The notes beneath the pieces were generated by a model, which saw only the letters and a program-made list of their open reading frames with translations, was not told the origin of the DNA and ran no database searches. Source: Candolleomyces eurysporus (Eukaryota; Basidiomycota; Agaricomycetes; Agaricales; Psathyrellaceae). Taken from it: a DNA stretch of 64,000 nt. Positions 1 through 10,189 of the stretch are shown here, in pieces; within the stretch, counting starts at the first letter, position 1, and every line of letters starts with the position of its first letter. The translations under genes were made by a program, and so were the position numbers. The DNA is taken from the NCBI GenBank assembly GCA_027579435.1, contig JANBPK010000747.1, positions 22,286-86,285 on the forward strand, read 5' to 3'.

Positions 1-331
1 TATCGAATTCAATTGTTAGTACGCCGTCTAAATACCATCTTGAGCGCCCTTCGCTTGACAACCAAGCACTAGTTTTTGCTTGGGGGAGTGACAGCGTCGT
101 ATCTAAGGGGTTGACCAGCGTGCCTATGTAAGCGCTACCGTTCGACATACAGATTCTCAAGGGCCCCACTCCTCTCAGAAGTATCACCTCTCATCTCACA
201 AACGAAACGAACACATACAGCTATCGTCTATCACCTCCCACACATCCAGTCCCCTATACACCAAACCACTCGTTATCTCCATTCAACGCAAACGTCTCGG
301 TCAAATCCTACTTACCGAGATTCGACCAATC

Positions 332-1876
332 ATGGCTGTCACTCGTGGCATGGCTGCAAAGACCAAGGCAGATACAGCGACAAACAGGAGGAAGAAGCGA
401 GTCATGGCAAAGTCTACCGCTCTCGCTTCAGCGTCGACCTCCCAACACGTCACTCGGAGCATGGCTCGTGCTAGTCCTGCCTCCTTGCGGGCCGCCACTC
501 GGAACATGTCTTGGGCTATTGCTGTCGCCAGCCATTCTCCTGGCCATGTCACGGCTACGTCACCTCTTGCTTCCCAGTCTATCTTCCGAAGACCCGTCAC
601 TCGAAGTCTGTCTCGTGTTAATGCTGCGTCTTCTCGACCCATCACACGGAGCATGGCTCGTGCTACTGCTATCTCAGGTGGTGCCTCTGCGACCACGGTG
701 GTGGCTGCTTCGGCGTCTGATATTCAACCCACCACTCTGAGGAATGCTATTCTTCATTCTGCCTCCGATTACCCACCTCCTTCTGCTGCGGCTCTAGCCA
801 CTGCTGGTCGGGAGCCTCTTCCAGAGAATGCTGATCATCGAGTTTCCAGAGACACCAGTACCCGTACTAGCATCTCACCTGCCAAGGTAGACGCTACTGC
901 TGAGGCGAACCAGGCCTTAGTGAGGGTGCTCAACCGCCAGGCGAGAAAAAAGAGAAGGGAGGAAAGGGAGGAGACACTGGGCGAGGCAAAAGGAGTGGAG
1001 AGAACCATCCTATCCGATGTGGCTCCAACCACTCGGACCACCCCCCCGTCCGGTCCCGCTTCATCGACGCGACCTTGTTTGGGCGCAACCTTCGATCCCT
1101 TCCAAATTGTCCGATCAAATCAGCAGCCCAAGGACCTCATACTCAGGCCGATGGGCATGCGTCGGGAAACCTCTGGGGAACCTGTGCCACCGGGATGGCA
1201 TGTTGATGTACCTGAGATAGATCCGTCTATGCCTGATTTCCAGGGTACTGTCAACAACCTGATTTTGAAGTTCCTCAACAGTCGTCCTAGGTCAAACGAA
1301 CACTTAGTGTTCGACCCGACTCATCGATGGGTCATACAGAGTAAGGATGGAACGGCGCACAACGTGACCGCAACCCGTTACATACAGACGGTACCAGAAA
1401 TCCAGGACTCCCCTACTCTCCACCATGCCTCGGCTGCTGTCAACATCACAAGCTCACCCCTCCCTGCGACCGGCAATCTTTGCATATTTCTTGAGGCAAT
1501 CGGAGCCCGCATGATTAACCTCTTGAAGCCTTGGCCATTTGCTCAGGCCCGGCAAAGGGACTATGCTCTTAGATCTCGGGGAAGGTTGTTCTGGATCAAG
1601 GATGTCGACATGAATCCCGGTCACCCGGGCGCTGAGTGGTACTTCCAGCTTTATGAGGTCTGCGAGTCCTCAATGACAACCTGGCTGATCGCTCAAGGTG
1701 AGACCAATCCCACCGGAGTCAGCGTTTTCGTGGGCTTGGATTGGACCAATCGTCAGATCGACTATGCGGCTGAATTAGCGTTGGTTCGTTATGTTTTGTC
1801 TTGCGTATCTGGTAAACGGTTCGATGTTAGGAGCACTACGTTCGATGCTCCTCCGCTCTTTCTGACTTCGCACTAA
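332..1876 (+). CDS. Hypothetical protein, intronless, with TRSM-type N-terminal repeats
   Basis: A single open frame of 514 codons in a region where other genes are intron-dense. I do not recognise the family. The first ~120 residues are rich in Ala, Ser, Thr and Arg and hold five variants of a short motif, [VIA]TR[SGN][ML]xxx, at about residues 3-8, 40-47, 55-60, 89-95 and 104-111; two are exactly TRSMARA. Basic patches (RRKKR near 19-23, RKKRREER near 205) look like nuclear targeting signals. The part from about residue 260 is of normal composition and may be a folded domain rich in Trp, Phe and Tyr. No signal peptide or membrane segment is seen. The ATG is the first in the frame and follows a pyrimidine-rich leader. 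Nuclear location is inferred only from the basic patches. Confidence 0.65.
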   Translation: MAVTRGMAAKTKADTATNRRKKRVMAKSTALASASTSQHVTRSMARASPASLRAATRNMSWAIAVASHSPGHVTATSPLASQSIFRRPVTRSLSRVNAASSRPITRSMARATAISGGASATTVVAASASDIQPTTLRNAILHSASDYPPPSAAALATAGREPLPENADHRVSRDTSTRTSISPAKVDATAEANQALVRVLNRQARKKRREEREETLGEAKGVERTILSDVAPTTRTTPPSGPASSTRPCLGATFDPFQIVRSNQQPKDLILRPMGMRRETSGEPVPPGWHVDVPEIDPSMPDFQGTVNNLILKFLNSRPRSNEHLVFDPTHRWVIQSKDGTAHNVTATRYIQTVPEIQDSPTLHHASAAVNITSSPLPATGNLCIFLEAIGARMINLLKPWPFAQARQRDYALRSRGRLFWIKDVDMNPGHPGAEWYFQLYEVCESSMTTWLIAQGETNPTGVSVFVGLDWTNRQIDYAAELALVRYVLSCVSGKRFDVRSTTFDAPPLFLTSH

Positions 1877-2245
1877 TTATGTTGTATGCTCATGTATGCT
1901 TATGTGTCCCTCCCTGTATTGAGTATGGTTGAATATGCAAAAGATCAATATGCCGACCTCACTTTCCGATTTTTTTAAAAAATATTGCGACGTTCATTGA
2001 AGGAAGTTGAGCCATCCTTTGTGAACAACAATCCACTACGCCAATCAAACGTACTCAACGGTCGGCCTCACGAGCACCGGACTCACAGTAATTCGATAGC
2101 TTCAGTTATATTATACATATCAAAGTCACTTGGTATCTGCCTCGCCTACTAGTAAATGCCAAAACCCACAGTACTCGTTCTAACCAAGAAAATTCATTCC
2201 AAGTTTTAGATGTTCGGATTCTTCGTGTTCAGCTAAGCTTAGAGA
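1877..2245. other. Intergenic, convergent 3' ends
   Basis: A/T-rich spacer between the 3' end of the upstream plus-strand gene and the 3' end of the minus-strand metacaspase. It presumably holds both polyadenylation regions. No coding signal is seen. Confidence 0.5.
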
Positions 2246-4168
2246 TCAAATAATGAACGTCAAGGACGTGTCCTGTTGGGAGATTGTCAGTAATACATTG
2301 CGGAGGTAAATGCAACTTAAGAAATGAAACACACGATAGGGTGAGAGCTCGAGAGCTAGACGAGAACTAAATTAGTCCGGTGTACGCAAAAGGTCATTGT
2401 AGAAAACATACCTGTGGGATTTGCGAATATTCGCCTTCGAGAATTTGACGAATGTTGTTCAAGAGGTCCGTATAGCTTTGCTCGGAGTTCTCAGCTGTGA
2501 GAGGGAGGTGCATGAGTGATAGGACCCCTATACAAAAGAAATAACTAACTCAAGGTCTTAACGAAAGCCTGCAAGGATGAATCATGAGTGATAATGAATG
2601 ACGTTAGAGATATAGAGTAAGCGTACGTGACTCAATGCTCCTGTCGCTTCTCCTCCAATGTTAGCGTCAGCACTGGTTTGAATATCCTTGCAGCCACTCA
2701 GGAAAATCTGTCCCAATCGTTAGGGGACATCCACCTCACGCCTGACACAGATATACTTACCACATCTGCAGGGCTAGTCTTGGTAGCCTTAGTCAATTCG
2801 TGTGCAGCGTCGGCCTGACCGGTAGCAGCCAGAGACAAGTGACGAGCCGCAAGAGCCAAAGCATCGGCGTTTCCTTCACTATGAGCTTGCATCGCCGCTT
2901 CGATGGCCTCCTTGCTGTGTCCAAGACTGCTGGAGGCTTTCACCAGACCGTCAGTGCCATACTACATCCAATATTTACGATTCAAAGATGAGTTTTCTTT
3001 CTTCAAATTGGCTGACATTTTGGGGACGTACAGTGTAGGGCAGATCTAAATAGCTTGATTAGCACTTTAATCACATAGCTGATGGATCGCACGCGTACCA
3101 AGACCGGATCCAGAGTGGCAACACTGAATAAAAATCAACGTCAGAGGATATGAAGTCGGGATTTGATCGCCAGCGTACATCGAAGATGACGGTCAATCGG
3201 CAACCTCGAGGAAGAGGCTTGACAAGAATCTCGTGAAGTTCCTACATAAAGTCGTCAAACGCCGAACAAGGAGGTTTGACATTACAGAAGACAAACTCAC
3301 GTCGTCAACAATTTGACCATTTTCCTCATAGTCGATCTATCGCCCCATAAGTATTTCTAAATCGATAGGAAAAATACGCATCACTGCGGCTTACTGGGCA
3401 GATAGCTATCAAAAGAAAGTGGTGGCACCGTCTTTAGCCAAGAGTACCTCCTCAGTATCTGCACACGTACTTTCATCCGTTCCATCATGTTCATCGCCAT
3501 CGGTGTCTTCCTGGTTGCCACCGTGACCCGAGTCTATTACGAATAACTCAATGTCATCTTCATCAATCAACATGAATGGAACTCACAATGAAGGAACAAG
3601 GCATCGTTTTGACTAGCCCCTTCGACAAGCCAATTCAGGGCGGCCCTCTGTCAACTTGTAGGTGATTTAACTATTGGACAAACCCACACAAGACGTACGA
3701 TGTTCTCCCCGGTTGGCTGAGTCTCTTCGTCTTCGTCATTGTCGAGAAGAATCTTGATTTCGGCGTCCGAGTAACCCCAATTCTCTGTGCAGTGGGTGGC
3801 ATAGTGAGCGCTGGTCGCATCATGATCATGAGAGTAAGGCCCTCACCCGTAACGAAAGTGTGGAGGTTCTCGACATCGTTATGGCATCCATTCAGAGGAG
3901 CAGCGCTACCCGCGTAATTGATTCCAATCTAAGATTGAAAGCAATCAATCGAGATGTTTCTAAGACATGCGCCAGGAGGGAAACGCACGAAGACGGCTTT
4001 CTTATTGCCAGAGCAAGTCGAGTAGGACCAGGATTCCCCCTCCTCTTCTTCTCCTCCGTCCCGCTCCTCTTGTTCTTCTTCAGGGGCCTCTTCCGTTTCT
4101 TCCTCAGGTTGTTCTTCCTGCTCTTCCTCTGGGTACTCGTTTTCTTCTTCGTCGTAATCTCGAGGCAT
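2246..4168 (-). CDS. Type I metacaspase (peptidase C14, caspase-like fold)
   Basis: Cysteine protease of the metacaspase family, which cleaves after Arg/Lys and acts in fungal stress and death responses. Joined exons give the canonical p20 core: KKAVFIGINYAG, then LNGCHNDVENL, the catalytic His in FLHYSGHGG, DETICPIDYEENGQI, and the catalytic Cys in VIFDCCHSGSGL followed by DLPYT. The p10-like end has TKTSPADV, LSGCKDIQTSAD and NSEQSYTDLLNNIRQIL. More than ten short introns are needed, including exons of 11 nt (3395-3405), 25 nt with the catalytic Cys (3099-3123) and 14 nt (3032-3045). The prodomain is unusual: about 45 residues of Glu with Pro instead of the usual Pro/Gln/Tyr-rich stretch. 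Start is the first ATG, about 90 bp after a TATA box. The last exon boundary is uncertain; the usual PQLSSSHP-like end is not clear. Confidence 0.9.
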
Positions 4169-4254
4169 GGCTGTCGATAGTAGATCTGTAGTGCAAGTAT
4201 GGGGAGGGAGGGTTGTATGGGAGACTGGGGAGACTTATCCGTGGGGGTGGCGGT

Positions 4255-4263
4255 CTTTTATAT
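4255..4263 (-). promoter_or_regulatory. TATA box of the metacaspase gene
   Basis: ATATAAAAG on the minus strand, about 90 bp before the metacaspase start codon, within a GC-rich context. The position suits a core promoter with a leader of about 60 nt. Confidence 0.5.
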
Positions 4264-5063
4264 CCGCCACAAACCGCTCTCGAAGGAGAGTGGGCAATGG
4301 GCGCCCCGCAAGTGGTCGATGGGTGAACAGCATCGGAGTCAAAATAAATGATATATCATTGAGAAGCAAGGAACGAGGCAGTCCTCTCAGTAACCTCGAA
4401 TGATGACCGCCCATTTTTGGATGGCAGATGACAAGAATTTGGTGAAGATGTGGGTGGGCGCTGTGGTCAGAAGGCAGATATCGTGTTCTAGAAATTCTGG
4501 TGTATGCACATCGCCCGAACTTGAGTGATCATGATGGTGATGAACGTCCCAAGACTACACATGACCCGCATCGATCTTCCCTCTAACTGCGGCTCAACTA
4601 GTCGCCTTAGGGCTGGTAGTAAATCACAGAACCATGGCGACTCTTGAGATAGGATGGAGCCAGGTGAATAGCTGAAATCGGGTAGATTAGATAAGAGCTA
4701 CGGTACAAAAAATATATAGATTAGATGAAACGAGCTATCCGCACAGCCCCTGACAATTAGGCGCAAATACGCCTCTGTCTATCGAACCGATATCCGATCA
4801 GTATCGAACTGTCGTCTTCTCTGGCGAGGATTTTGAGCTCAAGTTGCCATGAGGACAGATGACCCTCCCCAAGGCATCTGAAAATGGTACGACCCGAGCT
4901 TTGCTATCCGCTACTATTAGAACATTCACGCTGCTACTAGTACTTAGGCCACAACGATACTTTTAGGGACACCGAATCCGGGAGGGCTTCACGTATGTGT
5001 ACACCGTGTGATTTAACAGCAAATCGTCGTGTTTCCTTCCAACTTTGTAACGCCCATTCTTGA
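4264..5063. other. Divergent intergenic region
   Basis: About 800 bp between two genes transcribed away from each other, so it should hold both upstream control regions. No open frame with family resemblance is seen. Confidence 0.4.
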
Positions 5064-7874
5064 ATGGTTCTGTCTGAGATGTCTGCTGGTGCAGAGGCCT
5101 CCACGTTGGCCAGCACGTTCGCTGGCGCTCACCACCAATCCTTCCGCGATACAGACTTTCGTACAGCTGGGCGCGACATATTCATGCCGACCTTCAATGT
5201 CAACTTCACCTCCCCGCACCTCGCAGTCAGCACTGAGGCCCGCCCCTCACCGAGACCGAACGTTCAGAACTTTGGTGGAAATACCAACTCTGGGGGGACT
5301 GCGCCAGTGGACATACTGCAAAGGAACCGTCTGTTCCGATCTCTTTGCAGTATCCTGCGGATCGTTCAAGGGCGCCCGGGCGGTCAGCACCGTCGTTCTC
5401 AAGCCAGGAGCACCCCTCTTTCAAGTGGAACCAAAGAAAACAATCAGCCCACGACTCCTTCACTAAATCTCCATCGGTTTCCAGAGGGATTTAGTATGGT
5501 ACGCCTATCACATTTTTGAATCATACAGTTCATCTTGAATAATCTCCCAGTCACCGGTTGAGTATGTGGAGATGGAAACGGATTTGACGGAAGTGACGAG
5601 GGCCGAAATATACGTTCGTTGTATCACTTCGAAGAATGGCCTTGCCTGCTGGCAGCCCCGGCCCCGAAAACCGTACGCAGGAGAACAGGGTGTTGTCGCG
5701 GGCGATGTTGGGATATTCAGCGCTGGCGACGGATTCAGGAAGATATTCAACATCTGGGAGGATCAGGAAGAGATAATAACTGCGCACTTGAGTCGGGAAG
5801 GGTATGCACCTCCAAAGATGACAATTACGACTCATCCGGAGGAGTTATCAGAGGGCGATACGGTTGTGCATGGTACCTCATCTGATACACGGTACACGCC
5901 TGACGGAGAGTGAGCCCATCTAGTCCATGTTTCTTTGCGCATCAGCTGACGTAGGCAAAGACAAATCGCATCTTTTGAGTTTCGAAGCAGCTCACCTCAA
6001 GGCGCCGTACTTGCGCTGACGTCCTCTGCCGTCCTGGAGGAGCTCGTCAACCCCATTATGCTCCGAGACTTCATCATTGACCATGCGTCACTTCTCTACC
6101 GATACGCGAATCGGATTCGAAGGCTCGACGATGATGAATCGTTGTACATCATCACAGGTTGCATCAAAACCGATAGTTGGGCTCTAGCAGCGTTCAAGGA
6201 TCCCATGGTGTCCCCGCACGACGTCCTCAGGCTCATCCGGAGAGGCCCTCCTGGACATGCGTCGACATATGGATGGACCTCTCGCGGAACATCTGAAGCT
6301 CGATTCGGTTCCACTGCTACGAGAACGTCCGGACATCCTAACAAGGATCAGTCTCTCTTTCTTCGAGGGTTCAAGTTGGCCCTTTCTCCCGAATTTCGTT
6401 CTCGCCTGCACGACGATTCAAAACCCAGGAGCTCAGATTCGCAAGAACATCCGCCAGAGTCTGATGACTCTCCCTGCTCAAGTGATCAGGGGACTGGAGG
6501 TGGTCGCCGTAGTGGGGGATCTTCGACAAATAGGGGCAACTCCTTCTTCGGACTAGGCACCATGTCCGCCTCGAGGAATGGTATGGCTGATGGGCTCTCT
6601 GTGAATACATTTCCCGATATTCGAGAAGATGTGTGTCTGTTTCACTCATTGACGATAACGCAAAACTTACGCGCCGTTTAAGCACCAGCTGCATCCCTGT
6701 AATGCAATAAATCAAAAACTCTTGAGCCAGGTACGCTGGTGCCATCTGTGTGATGGTGTTACCTTTTGACCCAAGTATATATGACGTTTCGAAAGACCAA
6801 TGCAGACTTCGCCTTGAGTCATGACGATGATTGGAGGTTTGTCCTGGGAGATGGCTCATTGAATGGTGCGTCTCGCATTTTCTGGGACCAGGCAACTCAG
6901 TAAACTCTTTTTGAATCATGTCCAGATTTGAGGACGTACGACGCCCTGTACAGAGGCCGTACAATATCAATACGCCGCGGTAAGTCATCTCCTGGATCGC
7001 TGAGCGTGCTAATATCGTGCCTCACTGGGTGAATATAGGTGTGGCATTCCTAGCCACGAAGTCCGAAGAAGCTCCAGCTTCACCCCCTCCTTTGCGTCCG
7101 CAAAATGATCAAAATCAATATGATTCAACTCTTCGTTCTAAGAGATACAGAGGCTACATCTCGATCGTCATCGCTTTCCTAGTCGCTAACGCCATTATAG
7201 TATCAAGCTTGAAGTCCCTTTCTGCTTTCGTGGAACCGAGGAGGACGGCAAAAGCGAAGGCTCTCCAAGCGCCCGTGCAAGCCAGCTCGGCCGAAAATAC
7301 ATCGAATATCACTTGCCGAGATATCGTCGAGGTTTGTTGCAGTCTTGGTTTGCTGAAAATATCGCTTCACCGGTTGATGCAATTCGACCCAGGTGTGGGG
7401 TGCGACCCACCTACTCTGCTCAATGGTTGAAAAACCGATCGACATCATGAACCTATTCGATTTTATGAATGAAGAAAGCGCTGAGGTAGAATCCGCTTTG
7501 CGAAGGTCTGGACTGTTCGGAAGGACTTTGAAATTACACCAAGAGGAGTCACGGTTGAACCTGTATATGCGGCGGCCCTCCGAGCCAGGGATTCAATCGG
7601 CAGGATGTGTACACGTCGACGACAGCCCATTTCAGATTCACAGAGAAGAGACACGCCCTCCAATTCAGCACCAAGGCAAGTTTATTCTCCGCACCTTCCT
7701 TGCACCTCGACCCTGACTTTTGTTGTGCAAGAACATCTTCCTTTCAAAGCTATAAATGGCAAGGGTTTGTTGCGTGTTCGAATATTGCCAATCATCGCAG
7801 TGGCCGTTTGGTTGTGTTTTTACATCGTGTTGACGACAACGAGAGCCTCCACAAAGACTTCGGCTGCGGAGTAG
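5064..7874 (+). CDS. Uncharacterised agaricomycete-family protein with C-terminal membrane segments
   Basis: Function unknown. Exons join in frame to a pattern I associate with a large uncharacterised family in mushroom genomes. An N-terminal segment has HHQSFRDTDFRTAGRDI. The core has RPRKPYAGEQGVVAGDVGIF, DGFRKIFNIWED, SEGDTVVHGTSSDTR, then FEFRSSSPQGAVLAL, SLLYRYANRIRR, ESLYIITGCIKTDSWALAAF and SLFLRGFKLAL. Later exons give HPCNAINQKLLSQ and NADFALSHDDDW. Downstream exons (about 7040-7330 and 7393-7874) stay in frame and add two hydrophobic segments, around GYISIVIAFLVANAIIV and ILPIIAVAVWLCFYIVL. Whether these last exons belong to the same transcript is inference. Visible introns include 5514-5550, 5912-5956 and 6631-6681. 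One late intron may use a GC donor near 7675. Confidence 0.65.
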
Positions 7875-8729
7875 ACTACGAACGATAGGGACGCGCGATT
7901 AGGGGACGTCACTTGCTTAGCGATTACCGACCTTGCCGCCCTGAAGATCAAACCATTTCTGTATATAGGTCCAATAGTTTTAGCTAGTCTCCACCCAAGT
8001 AAAACCATCCCCTCTCACGTTTGATCGAGGCGTGGGAGGTGGCTTCGTTAGACCTATATCTAGCAGTAAAGTTTTGCTAGGCTGGGAGTCTAGACGGAGA
8101 TTTTCGTACAAGGGGACTGTCAAGTTCATTCCGGTAAATGCCGGGAACCATAGGGACGATGTCACTTTCCAACCCACCATGACCGTCGCCACCTTCAAAC
8201 CTTGTGGTTTCTCGCTTTCGCTGGGCCCATCCGTCTCAAAACACCCCCGAATAGTGCTCCTTTCTGGCAACAACATATTCTGACCGGTTTCTGTGTGTAC
8301 AACAAGCAACGAATCCTTTTTTNCGTGTACGTTGCTTCATTGCCGGGCGCTGTCAAAACTTTGCGCCGCAAATGACTACTTTGAACGCCATCCTCACTCT
8401 CGCCCTGGCTTGGGCGGGCTTTACGAATCTTGGCGCATGATATCTGGACACGTTTTCTAGCTTTCTCCGTCTGTGGACTTGACTTACGGCAACCGGGGAC
8501 CATTGACAGGACTCGCACATACATCCGGGACGCGTTTGAGTCAGCGGGCGCTGGTCCCGCAGGGTACAAATATCGTAGTTGGTTGGATCTCCGTTTCCAT
8601 CCTTTCTCTGTCCCCTTCGCCCGCTGCCAAAGCCATCTACGAGGAAGCCCATCCTCGACCTTCCATTCTTTAGAACTCTAACTCGCAGACTCTCCTTACC
8701 GACCCCACCCTCAACACCCGTTGATAGAG
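7875..8729. other. Intergenic region, no recognisable gene
   Basis: Contains several short open frames on both strands without family resemblance. The last ~100 bp before 8730 are pyrimidine-rich, as expected for a fungal promoter and leader. Confidence 0.4.
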
Positions 8730-9880
8730 ATGATCTTCAACATTCAGAAGCTTGCTGTTATTGCTGCCGTGGCCTTCAGCTCTGTATCGGCCTTGAGCAT
8801 CCCCGGACACGAAGCTGCTACCCTTCAAGCTCGTGAGCCCAGTTCTGTCGTGGCTGCTCGCGAGGAGGTCAGATCCTTCGAGCCAAGCAGGGTCATTCAA
8901 GGTCCGTGAGACCGTCTTCTACGTTATGTCGAGTACCGAGTTGGACGTTTTGGTATCTAGCGCGCGGACAGCGCCCTCACCCTTCTGGAACCTCGTAAGC
9001 ACCTGAGTCATTGTCGCAGCGGCCTGGGTCTTGTGGCTCATCGACGTTCTCTCTGCGACTTAGATCCAATAAAAAGTGTATCAAGATCACCAAGAAGTTC
9101 GGTGGGATGGACTACACTGTAGGCTATCTCAGCGAAGACGACATCCATGGCAATGGCATGTAAGTATTAGACTCTAGCTGCCCGACTTCTCACAGTCGCC
9201 TCGGTTGCCTAACTCTCAAACAATAGTTTCAAAGTTACATCGGAAAAGCATAACTGCCTCAAAGTCGTCGCTCCCACTGGCTCCGGTCCGTTCGACCTTC
9301 CCATCCACGGTGAAAACGGCTCCAAGAAGTACCTCGGTCTTGCAGGAAAGTGAGTACATTGTTATCTTCATCCATGTTGCTGGAGCTCATCTCTTCGGCT
9401 GTAGCGATGACCTCAAGGCGTCATACCCTGTGAGAACCCGTCAGACGAGCGTCAATTCTCGTCCTCAAGGTGTGGGAAACACCTCGGGCTTGGTGAGAGA
9501 GCCATTTGGTTCCCTAGTGAAGCTTTGTTCTCATTCTGTGTGCGCCTGCCTATTCTTAGTCGTTGTCCGAGTCAGCCGTCTGGTCCGTTAGTGGCAACGT
9601 CCTCACCGGTTCGTCCTTTTTTCCTTGCCTACATCCGAGGTGTTAGCTCATCCGCTGAGTAGCCATCTGGTGGCCCGAGCATGGGAACAAGATCAATGTC
9701 AAGACCATGTTCTGGCCTCAGCAGAGGGACTACCTGTACTTCGTTACCAAGCCCGCAGGATTCTCTCAAATCGCTCCCAGTGCATATGAAGTCGTGAGTT
9801 TATCTGATCATGTTATAAGAACTCGATCTAACTCTCGATCTGCTNTCGCTGCNTAGACTCTNCATCTCGTCAACCCTTAA
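8730..9880 (+). CDS. Small secreted protein, unknown function
   Basis: The first exon starts with a clear signal peptide (MIFNIQKLAVIAAVAF, cleavage expected near SVSALS) and a short propeptide-like stretch. Further exons, joined in frame, give NKKCIKITKKFGGMDYTVGY, IFKVTSEKHNCLKVVAP, DLPIHGENGSKKYLGLAGND, SLSESAVWSVSGNVL, IWWPEHGNKINVKTMFW and QQRDYLYFVTKPAGFSQIAP. The last exon gives TLHLVNP and a stop. Introns follow the GT-AG rule; one exon at about 9415-9441 is short. About 200 residues with only two visible cysteines, so it is not a typical disulfide-rich effector. The W-rich, short-strand pattern suggests a small beta fold, but I do not recognise the family. Secreted location is inferred from the signal peptide. 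Confidence 0.7.
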
Positions 9881-10189
9881 ACGCTTTGGTTACCCGTAGA
9901 TCTCCGGACCCTGATTCATTCCGAGTTCACNGCTGAAGCTACACTACTATCTCCTGTATACTCTCNCTCAGGGCGCTATCTNTTATACCCTGTGTACATA
10001 TCAAGTACNATATCNGTTCGTGTTGTGTTTTTAGCTAGTAATCTTTGGACAATGCTATCTTTATGCCTCATTATATTGTATAGTTAGGTGTTAGACAAAG
10101 CATANATAAGTCGTATCAAGAATGAACTCTACTGAAAGAANGCAAATATACATCTGGCTACTGGCATCGTCCGTCCTGGCACTCAACAT

